A model generated the notes under the pieces. It had not been told where the DNA came from. It searched no databases and worked only from the letters and a program-made list of their open reading frames with translations. Position numbers and translations under genes: made by a program. From Arthrobacter sp. OV608 (lineage in GTDB: Bacteria > Actinomycetota > Actinomycetes > Actinomycetales > Micrococcaceae): a stretch of DNA of 64,000 bases. Shown piece by piece: positions 1-7,953 of this stretch (position 1 is its first letter; each line of letters starts with the position of its first letter). The stretch is from assembly GCA_900110595.1 (NCBI GenBank), contig FOEZ01000007.1:1-64000 (forward strand), written 5' to 3'.

Positions 1-320
1 TTCTTCTTTGCGTAGGTGCGGTGCTTGAGAAATGACTCCCAGCGGGCTTCCCAGGACGCGAACTCGCCCATCCACGATGCTGCCTCATCAAGGTCGGCCA
101 CGTGCGTCAGGGCCTTGGCCAGGGCCAGCAGTTCCTTGCCCGCTTCCAGTTTCGGGCGCAGCGTCAGATGCGTGCGGATCTTCTGGCGGATATGAAACAG
201 GCACCGCTGGACCTTCGTTTCGGGCCAGTGTTCCCGCAGGGCGCTCTCGAGGCCTTTGTGCCCGTCCAAAATGGCCACGTCCGGTGCCGGGATTTGCTGC
301 AGGAGCGCTGACCAGGATTG
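1..320 (-). pseudogene. Transposase fragment (IS256/IS1249-like, mutator type), 3' part running off the window
   Basis: Reading leftward from about 320 in one open frame gives a peptide starting QSWSALLQQIPAPDV, then AILDGHKGLESAL, VQRCLFHI and finally WMGEFASWEARW. This order resembles the DDE catalytic part of IS256/IS1249-type transposases: the aspartate in ILDG, then a Q-R-C-x-F-H motif. The N-terminal half is missing, because right of 320 the frame turns into unrelated sequence and meets a stop. The homology ends exactly where a different gene fragment begins on the other strand, so this is a recombination or insertion scar. The rest of the gene would lie left of the window. Confidence 0.7.
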
Positions 321-449
321 GACTGCACTCCCAACGACCTGTTCGAGGTGGACAAGACACCGGTGGAGCAGCCCACAGCCCCAACTCCGGTCGCGGTCGA
401 ACCGGCGAAGGCCGTTGGTGGCCGCGGCCGGTCGATGCCGCCGCTATAG
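312..449 (+). pseudogene. C-terminal remnant of an XRE/HTH-type regulator
   Basis: This frame is open to TAG at 447-449 and begins GLDCTPNDLFEVD, followed by a Pro/Ala/Val-rich tail ending GRGRSMPPL. The 'LDC-P-DLFE' block is the usual C-terminal end of small YozG-like XRE regulators, which are often found just upstream of an integrase. The DNA-binding helices are absent and a stop codon sits immediately upstream at 309-311, so it cannot be expressed as a normal protein. Identification is from memory of the family. Confidence 0.45.
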
Positions 450-479
450 GCCCGGTTGATTGCTGATGGGCAAGAGACA

Positions 480-645
480 ATGAGACTGCGCCGGATGGGG
501 AGCACCGGTCGGGTTCATCGGCCGGGAGTACTGCTGTGAGTGCATGCGTCGCATCCGCGAGCAGGCGGCGAAGGCGCCATGCCCGCGCTGCGGCAAGGAC
601 CGCGTCTTAGATACAACAACCGGGGCGGTGCACGTTGTGCTCTCG
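480..645 (+). pseudogene. Broken integrase-like N-terminus with zinc-finger cysteines
   Basis: A frame here reads GFIGREYCCECMRRI, then AAKAPCPRCGKDRVLDTTTG. The paired cysteines (CCEC and CPRC) recall the zinc-binding N-terminus of actinobacterial tyrosine-recombinase-like integrases. The natural start (ATG at 480) is out of frame with the cysteine-rich part, which suggests a small deletion near 500. Family-like sequence stops at about 645. Between 646 and 736 I recognise nothing. It follows the HTH remnant directly, the usual order for this pair. Confidence 0.4.
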
Positions 646-736
646 ATGCTGCTCGCGGTGCACATCCAAGGCGAAACATGGCCGAAGGCATGGTCCGCTT
701 ACCCGAGCCGATTACCCGCCAGTCCATCCCTGGCGC

Positions 737-2698
737 TCAACAGCGTTGTTCTCTGAGCCTTACTGTCGCATCGACATCAACCGTGAGACCTTCAGGGTCG
801 GTAGCGGGATCTCCGACCACGACGACGCCGTAGTCACGCGCCGCCCCGACGATGCTCACATACCCGTTGCGCACGTCGGCGAGAACCCGTTGTTCTTCAC
901 GAGTGAAGGGGTCGCCCCATCCGCCGCCCCCGTTTGTCATGCTGCGGAGCACAGATCCGGCTGGCAGGTCCCACATCGGTCGGCTACCGAAGTAGAAGTA
1001 CTTGCCGTCATTCCCATCCTGCAGTTTGGTGTCCGGGTGGAGGACCCCGGCGATCGGATCGGAGGACGTTAGAGTTTCGGCGCTGTGCGAGAGCAGTTGC
1101 TGTCGCTCGGCGATAGAGGCGACTGTCGGCGCGAAGGTCCAGGCTGCTCCGGTTATTCCGGCCTTTCCGCCGTTAACACCGAAACCGCCTGACCCCTTCA
1201 ACGTCACCGGACACGGAAAATGCGTGCTGTCCGTGAGCCACAGCGAGTCGCGCGACATCGCGCTGCCTCCGCGGTGATATCCAGGACCGCCGGAATCGAT
1301 GACAGCTTCGTTAGACAGCGCCACGACCGGCACACTCGCCTCGATGGGCTCGAACCCCAGGGACGAAATGTTGGCGAGTATCGAGATGATGTAGTTCTCC
1401 CCGTCGCCTACCTCCGACGCCCCCCAGGGGCCCTGTTCTCCTCCGAATGCCCCGACGGTCGACCACTGGCTTCCATCGGGCCGCACGCCGACGGTGTTAT
1501 GTACATTCCGGCCGAGATCTCCGCCCACCGCCCGATGCCCGAGCGCATCCGCTAGCGCGTTGCTTACGGCACTTAGAAGCGAGGCGGTTGCATAGAAGTA
1601 CATTGTTACTGCCCCGTCGGGCGGCATGGCAGAAACGATCGAACCAGGAGGGCAAACCACGTCGATGTTGCGCCAATTGCCCGAGGTGAATGCGATGCCC
1701 GGGGAGAGGAGCATGCTCAGTCCACACCCGATCGCATTCTTAGCGTCGATAAACGTGCAGTTAATGCCCGTGCGTGCCTGCCGAGAGGTTCCTGACAGGT
1801 CCGCCTCAATCTTTGAACCCCGCACGCGCAGCGCTACCTTGATCGCATACGTTTCCGTGTCATCGACGCCGTCGGCGTCGACGACAGACGATCCCGTGTA
1901 GTCGCCGTCGGGAAGTTCGGTGATGGCTTCGGCCATCCTCTCCGCGGAAGCATCAGTCGCATATCGAATGGATCCCAGGTACGGTTCGAGACCATAACGG
2001 TCGATGATTTCCAGGATCATCCTCTCTCCGAACCCTAACTGCGTTTGTGTCGCAAACAAGTCGGGAAGGATTAATTCTGCCCACCTGGTATTGTCGAACA
2101 GCAGCGAGAACGTCTGCCGAACCGCCTTACCTTGCGACCACATCAGCATCGGAGGCAAGACAAGCCCATCTTCGTAAGTGCTTCGCTTTGAAGCGCTGAA
2201 GCCCCCGGGCGTGACACCGCCGAAATCGAGCTGGTGCACCTTCATCGCGACGAACGAAACAATCGTGTCGTCAACGAAGATCGGCTTGATGAAGCACAGG
2301 TCATTGACGTGGCCGCCGATCCTGTACGGGTCATTGCCGACGAGGACGTCACCTTCACGCAGGTCGTCGTATCCATATTCTTCGACGGTGTTGCGTACAG
2401 CCTCCGTCATTGCACCGATGAAGGTAGGCAACCCGTCACTAATGGCACCCATCGCATAGTCGACTTCGCGAGGCCCAACAATTACACAGGAGAAGTCGTA
2501 TACGAGCGAAACTATCGGGGAGAAGGCCTGCCGTCGGAAAGCCGTCGCCATATTTTGCACGGCATACGTAGATTTTGTGTTCAGAAGGGAGGTAGTGAAC
2601 CTGTCAGCTCCGTACCTCGCCACGAATTCCTCGTTGGTCAGAGCGCGGAGGGATGTCTCGTGCACGGTGCCAGACGGCTGCTCATTGGTGATGGTCAC
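737..2698 (-). CDS. hyuB: Hydantoinase B / oxoprolinase-type subunit
   Basis: This 653-aa protein belongs to the HyuB / acetone carboxylase alpha / 5-oxoprolinase C-terminal family. Family features seen are the block with GNDPYRIGGHVND near residues 120-135, the motif DLSGTSRQARTGIN in the middle, and the glycine-rich NGGGGWGDPF near the C-terminus. With HyuA it should form an ATP-dependent enzyme that opens a cyclic amide or carboxylates a ketone; the substrate cannot be read from sequence. Its start overlaps the hyuA stop by 4 bp (ATGA), so the two are translationally coupled. Base composition is visibly less GC-rich than the sugar-acid genes to the right. It is the last gene before the mobile-element remnants. 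Confidence 0.9.
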   Translation of the reverse strand: MTITNEQPSGTVHETSLRALTNEEFVARYGADRFTTSLLNTKSTYAVQNMATAFRRQAFSPIVSLVYDFSCVIVGPREVDYAMGAISDGLPTFIGAMTEAVRNTVEEYGYDDLREGDVLVGNDPYRIGGHVNDLCFIKPIFVDDTIVSFVAMKVHQLDFGGVTPGGFSASKRSTYEDGLVLPPMLMWSQGKAVRQTFSLLFDNTRWAELILPDLFATQTQLGFGERMILEIIDRYGLEPYLGSIRYATDASAERMAEAITELPDGDYTGSSVVDADGVDDTETYAIKVALRVRGSKIEADLSGTSRQARTGINCTFIDAKNAIGCGLSMLLSPGIAFTSGNWRNIDVVCPPGSIVSAMPPDGAVTMYFYATASLLSAVSNALADALGHRAVGGDLGRNVHNTVGVRPDGSQWSTVGAFGGEQGPWGASEVGDGENYIISILANISSLGFEPIEASVPVVALSNEAVIDSGGPGYHRGGSAMSRDSLWLTDSTHFPCPVTLKGSGGFGVNGGKAGITGAAWTFAPTVASIAERQQLLSHSAETLTSSDPIAGVLHPDTKLQDGNDGKYFYFGSRPMWDLPAGSVLRSMTNGGGGWGDPFTREEQRVLADVRNGYVSIVGAARDYGVVVVGDPATDPEGLTVDVDATVRLREQRC

Positions 2699-4740
2699 TT
2701 CTGTTCTCCTCTCGACGCCGCGGACGTGATGACGAGCTCACCGTGGAGCCCGACATCGACGCGCTGACCAGCCGTGATGTGGGTAGTGGATAGCTTTTCG
2801 GACACGATCGCCGGACCCTCAATACGGTCCCCAGCGCACAGATCGAGCCGGTTGTACACAGGCACCTGAACAGGCGTGTCCGTAATGAGCTGGATTGTGG
2901 TATTCCGCACGGGGCTCAACGGCTGGGCACCACGAGCCGGAAGCTGGGGGTACTCGACCTTCTCGGATGCCACGGTTGCCTGGATCCGATACGTCACACC
3001 TTCAACAGGGAAGGCTTCGAACCTGCTGCCGGTCCGCGCGAAATAGGTATCGTGAAAGTTTCGAATAATCGCTGCTATGGCATCTGCATCGACCAACCCG
3101 TCCGGAACCTCGATGAACGGCATGTCGAACTCTTGGCCCGCTAGTCGCGCATCGAGCGACCGGACGATGGTGACCTCGCGATCGGTGTCGAGGGATTCCA
3201 GAAGAGCCTGCTCCATGTCGGCGTAGATGGCATCGATCTTCGCGGCGTTCTCAGGCACGAGGAACGTGTAAGCGCCACGGTTGCTCGTGTAGACCTGCTC
3301 TGCTGCCAGGAGCCCGAGCGCGGAGAACAATCCGGGGTGCGGGGGCACGATCACGGACTTGGCGTGCACGAGGTCCAGGGTTGCCGGAAGCAACATCGGA
3401 CCAGCCGCGCCGTACGCCATAAGAGAGTACTCGCGTGGGTCGATGCCGTTCTTGATGGCAACGTTCGTCATCGCCTCCGCGAGGTTATGGAGACCGAGTT
3501 CGTACGCGTAGCGAACTCGCTCCTGATACGTGAAGTCAGTGTCCAGTGCCTCGAACGCTTCCCGCGACTTGTCGATATCGAGAGCAATCCTGCCGTCGGC
3601 AAACCAAGCGGGTTCGATGATGCCGGCCAATAGGCATGTGTCCGTCGTCGTCGGCTGAGTTCCGCCCTTGCCATAGCACGCGGGGCCAGGCGTTGAACCA
3701 GCGCTGTCCGGCCCAACCTGCAGCTCGCCCGACGATCCAATCTGAACGATGCTGCCGCCGCCGGCGCCGACGGAGGTGACATCGTTGGCCAAGGCACTGA
3801 CGACGAGGTCATGCTCCAACTCAAACGTCGTGCTCAAATACGGGGCGCCGTTTGTCACCAGCGAAATGTCGCATGACGTACCGCCGACATCGGAACACAG
3901 CAGATCCTGCTCACCGATCATTCGGCCAAAATCGGCACTCGCGACTGTCCCTGCAGCCGGACCAGCGAATACGATCCGGAACGGTTGGATCAGAGCTCTG
4001 TCCGCTGGAACAAGTGTCGCCGCGCAATCGGCGAAATTGAGCGCGCCGTTAAATCCCGCGTTACTCAGGCCACTCTCTAGGTTTTCGATGTAGTCCGAAA
4101 AAAGAATCTTCATACAAGCATCGATCGTCGTCGTCGAAGCCCGCGCGTATTCGTGCGCGATAGGCGAGACCTCGCTCGAGATGGACACAGGAATGTCACC
4201 CAGAATTTCACGCACGAGCTCACGGAGCCGTAGCTCATGCGTGTCATTCACGTAGGAGTTCATCAGGGTGATAGCCACGCCTTCAACATTGCATTTGGCG
4301 AGCACATTGATCTCGGCACGCGCCTGATCTTCGTCCAGTTCGAACAGCACCGAGCCGTCTGCTTTGATCCGCTCGTGAATGGTCCGGCGCAGGTAACGCT
4401 CAACCAGAGGACGGCGCGCATCTCCGAACTCACGACGCCAGTTCGGGTCCAGCAGCGCCTTCATGGGGCGGAAGACCGAGCCGTGGTCGAGTGTGTCGCG
4501 GTGCCCTACGGTTGCCAGCACGCCGATCTTCGGTAGCTTCCGGGTGATAACAGCATTCAGACCATGCGTACTCGCGTGATTGAATATCGTGCCATTCTCC
4601 AGCCCGAGCTCTTTTGCGCCGCCCACTACCGCGTCGTAGATAGCCGAGTAATCGGTCGACACTTTCACGGTCCGAATATCCGACCCCGAAACAGCAACCA
4701 CATCTGTAAACGTCCCGCCGACGTCCACTGAGAACATCAT
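2695..4740 (-). CDS. hyuA: Hydantoinase A / oxoprolinase-type ATP-binding subunit
   Basis: This 681-aa protein starts MMFSVDVGGTFTDVV, the phosphate-binding signature of the HyuA N-terminal (Hydant_A_N) domain. A second nucleotide-binding block, DVGGTSCDI, lies near residue 290, followed by the glycine-rich GAGGGSIV. The family uses ATP to activate the carbonyl of a cyclic amide (hydantoin, 5-oxoproline, lactam) or of acetone. It overlaps the upstream zinc-ribbon gene by 4 bp and hyuB by 4 bp, so three genes are coupled. The presence of a small zinc-ribbon third gene resembles three-subunit acetone carboxylases, but that assignment is inference. Confidence 0.9.
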   Translation of the reverse strand: MMFSVDVGGTFTDVVAVSGSDIRTVKVSTDYSAIYDAVVGGAKELGLENGTIFNHASTHGLNAVITRKLPKIGVLATVGHRDTLDHGSVFRPMKALLDPNWRREFGDARRPLVERYLRRTIHERIKADGSVLFELDEDQARAEINVLAKCNVEGVAITLMNSYVNDTHELRLRELVREILGDIPVSISSEVSPIAHEYARASTTTIDACMKILFSDYIENLESGLSNAGFNGALNFADCAATLVPADRALIQPFRIVFAGPAAGTVASADFGRMIGEQDLLCSDVGGTSCDISLVTNGAPYLSTTFELEHDLVVSALANDVTSVGAGGGSIVQIGSSGELQVGPDSAGSTPGPACYGKGGTQPTTTDTCLLAGIIEPAWFADGRIALDIDKSREAFEALDTDFTYQERVRYAYELGLHNLAEAMTNVAIKNGIDPREYSLMAYGAAGPMLLPATLDLVHAKSVIVPPHPGLFSALGLLAAEQVYTSNRGAYTFLVPENAAKIDAIYADMEQALLESLDTDREVTIVRSLDARLAGQEFDMPFIEVPDGLVDADAIAAIIRNFHDTYFARTGSRFEAFPVEGVTYRIQATVASEKVEYPQLPARGAQPLSPVRNTTIQLITDTPVQVPVYNRLDLCAGDRIEGPAIVSEKLSTTHITAGQRVDVGLHGELVITSAASRGEQK

Positions 4741-4970
4741 CGAAGCGCCTCCACTCGGTCAGCGAAAAATTCAAGTGGCCCAAACATGGTCCACCTCTCA
4801 CGATCGACCTCGGCCAAGCACTCCTGGCATCGGGTTGTGAGGAACCAGCCGCCCTCCGAAGTCACCGGATAGCGACGGATATCTGTGCTTTGACAGTGTG
4901 AACAAACCGCCGCGACAGGTTCACGAGCTTGCTCCACAGTCAAACTCGACGGCCTCGGATAATGCACCAT
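4737..4970 (-). CDS. Small zinc-ribbon protein, putative third subunit of the HyuAB-type enzyme
   Basis: This 77-aa protein has two CxxC pairs, CSHC near residues 23-26 and CQEC near 48-51, that would form one zinc ribbon. It also has an aromatic, acidic C-terminus (FGPLEFFADRV). A GAGGAG ribosome-binding site lies about 8 nt before the ATG. The gene overlaps hyuA by 4 bp, which argues for a stoichiometric partner. It is much shorter than the roughly 165-aa acetone carboxylase gamma subunit but shares the idea of a small zinc-binding accessory protein. I do not recognise the exact family. Confidence 0.7.
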   Translation of the reverse strand: MVHYPRPSSLTVEQAREPVAAVCSHCQSTDIRRYPVTSEGGWFLTTRCQECLAEVDRERWTMFGPLEFFADRVEALR

Positions 4971-5144
4971 TGCACGGCTCCTCTCTATTCAGTGCTTCTT
5001 TGAAGCTTGGTAAATGCTCTTGTCACGCGAATTCGGCGGACTTCCGACGCCAATCGGTGGATTCCTTCACGACTGGGTTGAAGGCCCGGGGAGTGAGTCG
5101 TACGTGGAGACGCAACGCGCGCGACTACAAGGAGTGATTGTCAA

Positions 5145-5858
5145 TTACCGACCACCCTCCACGCCGACAATGACACACGCCATCACCGCCGGCGCAGTGG
5201 AGACATTCCGCCAGGCGTGGCGGGTTCCGCGTTGGACCAGACAGTCGCCGCGGGTCAGCAACTCGCGCCTTCCGCCGTCGAGCTCGAGCTCAATCTCGCC
5301 GTCAACGACGAAGATGTAGTCGATGGTGTTCGACGTATGGAATGCCGCATCACCCGCTGTCTCGTGCGTAGCCGCAACCCCTAAAGCGTCGCCAGAGGAC
5401 TCGTCCGGGCGGTCGACTACATCAGTAACCGACGAATCAGGAGGAATGGAAAAGACCGAGAAACGCGTTCCCCCTGGACCCGGAAAATTAGTGCCCGCCA
5501 CTGGTTCTGCTGGGTCCTGGAAGACCGGGACACCGTCCGATGTACCCCAGACCTGCCACGAGATTCCCGTCCGTTCCTTGCTCCCATCCCCTACGGGAGT
5601 TCGTACGAATGCGGGCTCTATGAGGTCGGTCGACCGAAAGCGGGAGATACCCGCATCGTCTACCTCGGTCACCACTGCCTTGACTTTTCGAATTACGTCA
5701 GCGTTTTCCAGAAGAATTCTCTTTCGTTCGTACTTCGTGCGGTGGGGCCTTGAAACAGAGCTATTTATTCCATGAGATTTACTCTGCTTCTCATCAGTGT
5801 CTTCATCCCCGTTGATCAGACTCACGATGGGCCTTACTGCCCGAGTAGCTTCTTCCAT
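5145..5858 (-). CDS. Cupin-domain protein
   Basis: The longest frame gives 237 aa. The C-terminal third is a typical cupin beta-barrel: HTSNTIDYIFVVDGEIELELDGG, then a motif ending GDCLVQRGTRHAWRN. The two cupin motifs supply the metal ligands, although only some of the usual histidines are obvious. The core probably begins near VIRKVKAVVTEVDD, about residue 54. The first 50 residues look non-conserved, and the ATG at 5858 overlaps the upstream gene by 25 bp with no good ribosome-binding site. A GTG at 5825 just after the upstream stop is an alternative start. It lies between the binding-protein gene and the hyu genes, with a 174-bp gap before the zinc-ribbon gene. Substrate unknown. Confidence 0.7.
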   Translation of the reverse strand: MEEATRAVRPIVSLINGDEDTDEKQSKSHGINSSVSRPHRTKYERKRILLENADVIRKVKAVVTEVDDAGISRFRSTDLIEPAFVRTPVGDGSKERTGISWQVWGTSDGVPVFQDPAEPVAGTNFPGPGGTRFSVFSIPPDSSVTDVVDRPDESSGDALGVAATHETAGDAAFHTSNTIDYIFVVDGEIELELDGGRRELLTRGDCLVQRGTRHAWRNVSTAPAVMACVIVGVEGGR

Positions 5859-6928
5859 CGCTGCTGGAATGCTTTGGCCTCGTCGGTCGTGATCTGCGGG
5901 ATCTCTTCCAGCGTGACTCCATTGGTTTGAATCAGCCCGGACACACCCTCGCGAACGGCGTACATGCCTTTGGCAATAATCGTCTGACCGGCCTCGCCCA
6001 GGAGCCAGTTCACGTACACCTGCGCTGCATTCGGGTGCTTGCCCGCCTTCAACACCACCACCTCGTTGCGAATGCTCCCGGCGTTCGGGTAGACCTTGTA
6101 GTCGACCGGCGCACCGGTCGCCTTGACCGACGCCACGTTCCCCGCGGGCACGGGCATCGTCGCGGAGATCTCCCCTGCGGCCATCGCCGCGATTTGTGGG
6201 TTTGAGCCAGGATAGCTGCGCGGCGCGCCCTTTGAGGTCAGCTTGTCAAGGAACGCCGAACCACCGGTCTGGGGCTTTTCCGTCGTTTGGAGTACCGAGG
6301 CCACGGTCGGACCGATCGAGGGGTCTGTCACCCCCAGATGCGACGGGTCCACGTTCAAGAGGTCCTGCCAGGAGTTGATGCCCTGCGGCATCAACTTCGT
6401 GTTCCACGCCCACGCATAGACGGCGCTGCCCATCGTTACGACGTACGGGGTGCGCTGATTCTTCGCTCGATCGACCTTTGGATCACCCAGCGCCGGAACG
6501 GTGAGCGGCAGCAAAGCCCCCTTATTCGCGTATGCATCGAAAGTCGGATGATCCAGGATGTCGACAACGTCCGCACCCACGTTCCCAGCGGCGAGCTCGG
6601 CGTCGACTCGCGCTGTGATATCTGCCGGGGTCGAGCGAACATAGGTCAACTTGATATTCGGGTAATCCTTCTGGAATGCCGCCGGGAGCGGATCGGACAT
6701 GCTCGGGCTGAGCAGCCCGTAGATGGTCAGCTCGCCCTCCTTGTTGGCGGCGTCCACTACCTTCGACCATTCCGCCTGGTCCATGATCTTGTTCGACACG
6801 TCAGCCGGGTTCGCGCCCGAATTGCTCGTTGAAGAACCGGCTCCTGCTGATGCGCATCCTGTCAGCGCGAGTAGCCCTCCCGCGACAAGCAGGCATCCAT
6901 GCGCCATTACGGCCCTGGTCTTTTTCAC
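5834..6928 (-). CDS. ABC transporter solute-binding lipoprotein (ferric/spermidine-like fold)
   Basis: From a GTG at 6928, preceded by GGAGG, the protein is 364 aa. It starts VKKTRAVMAHG, has a hydrophobic stretch and a lipobox ending LTGC (cysteine about residue 25), so it is an anchored lipoprotein. The mature part has the two-lobed extracellular binding-protein pattern (GELTIYGLLSP, AAFQKDYPNIKL, GADVVDI) typical of the AfuA/PotD-like group. A longer frame extends to 7108 but lacks a ribosome-binding site and would bury the signal peptide. No permease or ATPase gene is next to it, so the transporter is incomplete here. The ligand could be the substrate of the downstream HyuAB enzyme (inference). 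Confidence 0.8.
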   Translation of the reverse strand: MKKTRAVMAHGCLLVAGGLLALTGCASAGAGSSTSNSGANPADVSNKIMDQAEWSKVVDAANKEGELTIYGLLSPSMSDPLPAAFQKDYPNIKLTYVRSTPADITARVDAELAAGNVGADVVDILDHPTFDAYANKGALLPLTVPALGDPKVDRAKNQRTPYVVTMGSAVYAWAWNTKLMPQGINSWQDLLNVDPSHLGVTDPSIGPTVASVLQTTEKPQTGGSAFLDKLTSKGAPRSYPGSNPQIAAMAAGEISATMPVPAGNVASVKATGAPVDYKVYPNAGSIRNEVVVLKAGKHPNAAQVYVNWLLGEAGQTIIAKGMYAVREGVSGLIQTNGVTLEEIPQITTDEAKAFQQRWKKLLGQ

Positions 6929-7003
6929 AGCTATTGCCTCCATCCACAATGGACTCGAATCCACGTCTTCGGGAATCCGGCCTCCCCCAGTAGGCAAAAT
7001 CAA

Positions 7004-7031
7004 CGTATAGGACGGCTGGATACGATTGCAA
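7004..7031 (-). promoter_or_regulatory. Possible sigma-A-type promoter for the binding-protein/cupin genes
   Basis: On the minus strand a TTGCAA (7031-7026) is followed after 16 bases by TATACG (7009-7004), about 75 bp upstream of the GTG start at 6928. Spacing and hexamers fit a vegetative promoter, but this is pattern matching only. Confidence 0.3.
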
Positions 7032-7109
7032 GGAAACTCAATTTCTTTCTGGAAAAAAGATAACGACGATGTCGGGCAGATCGTCCGGGGCGGGTGGAAC
7101 TTGTGCAAG

Positions 7110-7878
7110 AGGCAGCCGCGAGCGATCCTCGCCTGATGGCCCTCCTATCGGTTCGGTGTTAGGTCTGGCAATGGAGCCGATGACATGCCCGCCAGACGCC
7201 TACAACAGCGGCACGGACTCATCCGGCTGCAGCCCGGAGACAGTCATACGGCAGCGTGGAAAATCTACGCCCTTTAGCGCCGATGGCATCATGAATTTCC
7301 GAAGAACCAAGGGTCCAGCATCAGACTGGGCGGGAACCAGCGGATCAAACGCCACTACTGGCGGTTTGTGGCCATACCCAGCAGACAAAGCCGAAGCAGA
7401 AGACAAACTACAGGCCGGCTATGGCACGGCACCGTCGACATCACCGTTCCTGAACAAGGCAAGCTATGGATGTTCGTGGAACTAGGTGAACGGAAACTGT
7501 TCGATATCGAAGAACACAACATCAGCAGAATGGACTAGAGGGACGTGCTCATGGCCTACACCTCAACCTGACGTCAGGCGAGCAGCCCAGCCAATATCAG
7601 AATATTGCCCATTGGCGAGTTTCCAGACAGAGCGCTCAAGAGGTTATAGAACTCATCCTGACATCGCACGGTGCAGGAGGCTTGAGCGGCCGATAAATCG
7701 ATTGGTCAGCGCGCCCACCTGGATTTGGGAGTGCCCTTAGTAAGGAACGTCATTGTGGGCATCTGCGCTGGCCAGGCAACTCTGCTAGACGGGAATCAGC
7801 CGGGAAGCCGTCCATCAGCCACCACCGCCCAGCCAAAGGTTGAGGTGAGCCGCTCCACCAAGCTCCAACAAAACAACC
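7110..7878. other. Intergenic stretch with decayed coding sequence, no intact gene
   Basis: This stretch of about 770 bp separates the leftward hyu-type set from the rightward talarate gene. One frame, roughly 7321-7540 on the plus strand, reads like real protein (RIKRHYWRFVAIPS, then GTVDITVPEQGKLWMFVELG) and ends at a TAG, but it has no start and a stop upstream. It is probably a gene remnant of unknown family. Nothing else is recognisable. Codon use is AT-richer than in the flanking sugar-acid genes. Confidence 0.35.
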
Positions 7879-7909
7879 ACTTGTAATACAAGTAAGCAAC
7901 TTATATCCT
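7879..7909 (+). promoter_or_regulatory. GntR/FadR-type operator overlapping the talarate dehydratase promoter
   Basis: ACTTGTAATACAAGT (7879-7893) is a perfect 15-bp palindrome containing TTGTAATACAA, which fits the TNGTNNNACNA consensus of FadR-subfamily GntR regulators. It overlaps a candidate -35 (TTGTAA, 7881-7886) set 17 bp from a -10 (TATCCT, 7904-7909), 45-75 bp before the ATG at 7954. The FCD-type GntR gene encoded 24 bp downstream of the dehydratase is the obvious ligand-responsive repressor; that pairing is inference. Confidence 0.65.
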
Positions 7910-7953
7910 AAGACTGTGGGCGAAGGAGCCCAGCCCCGCCTTTAGGAGAATCC

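Noticed and set aside
7069..7485. A 138-codon plus-strand frame upstream of the talarate gene
   Set aside because: Its N-terminal part overlaps the binding-protein upstream region, and its composition is random. A different frame here looks more like decayed coding sequence and is noted as such.
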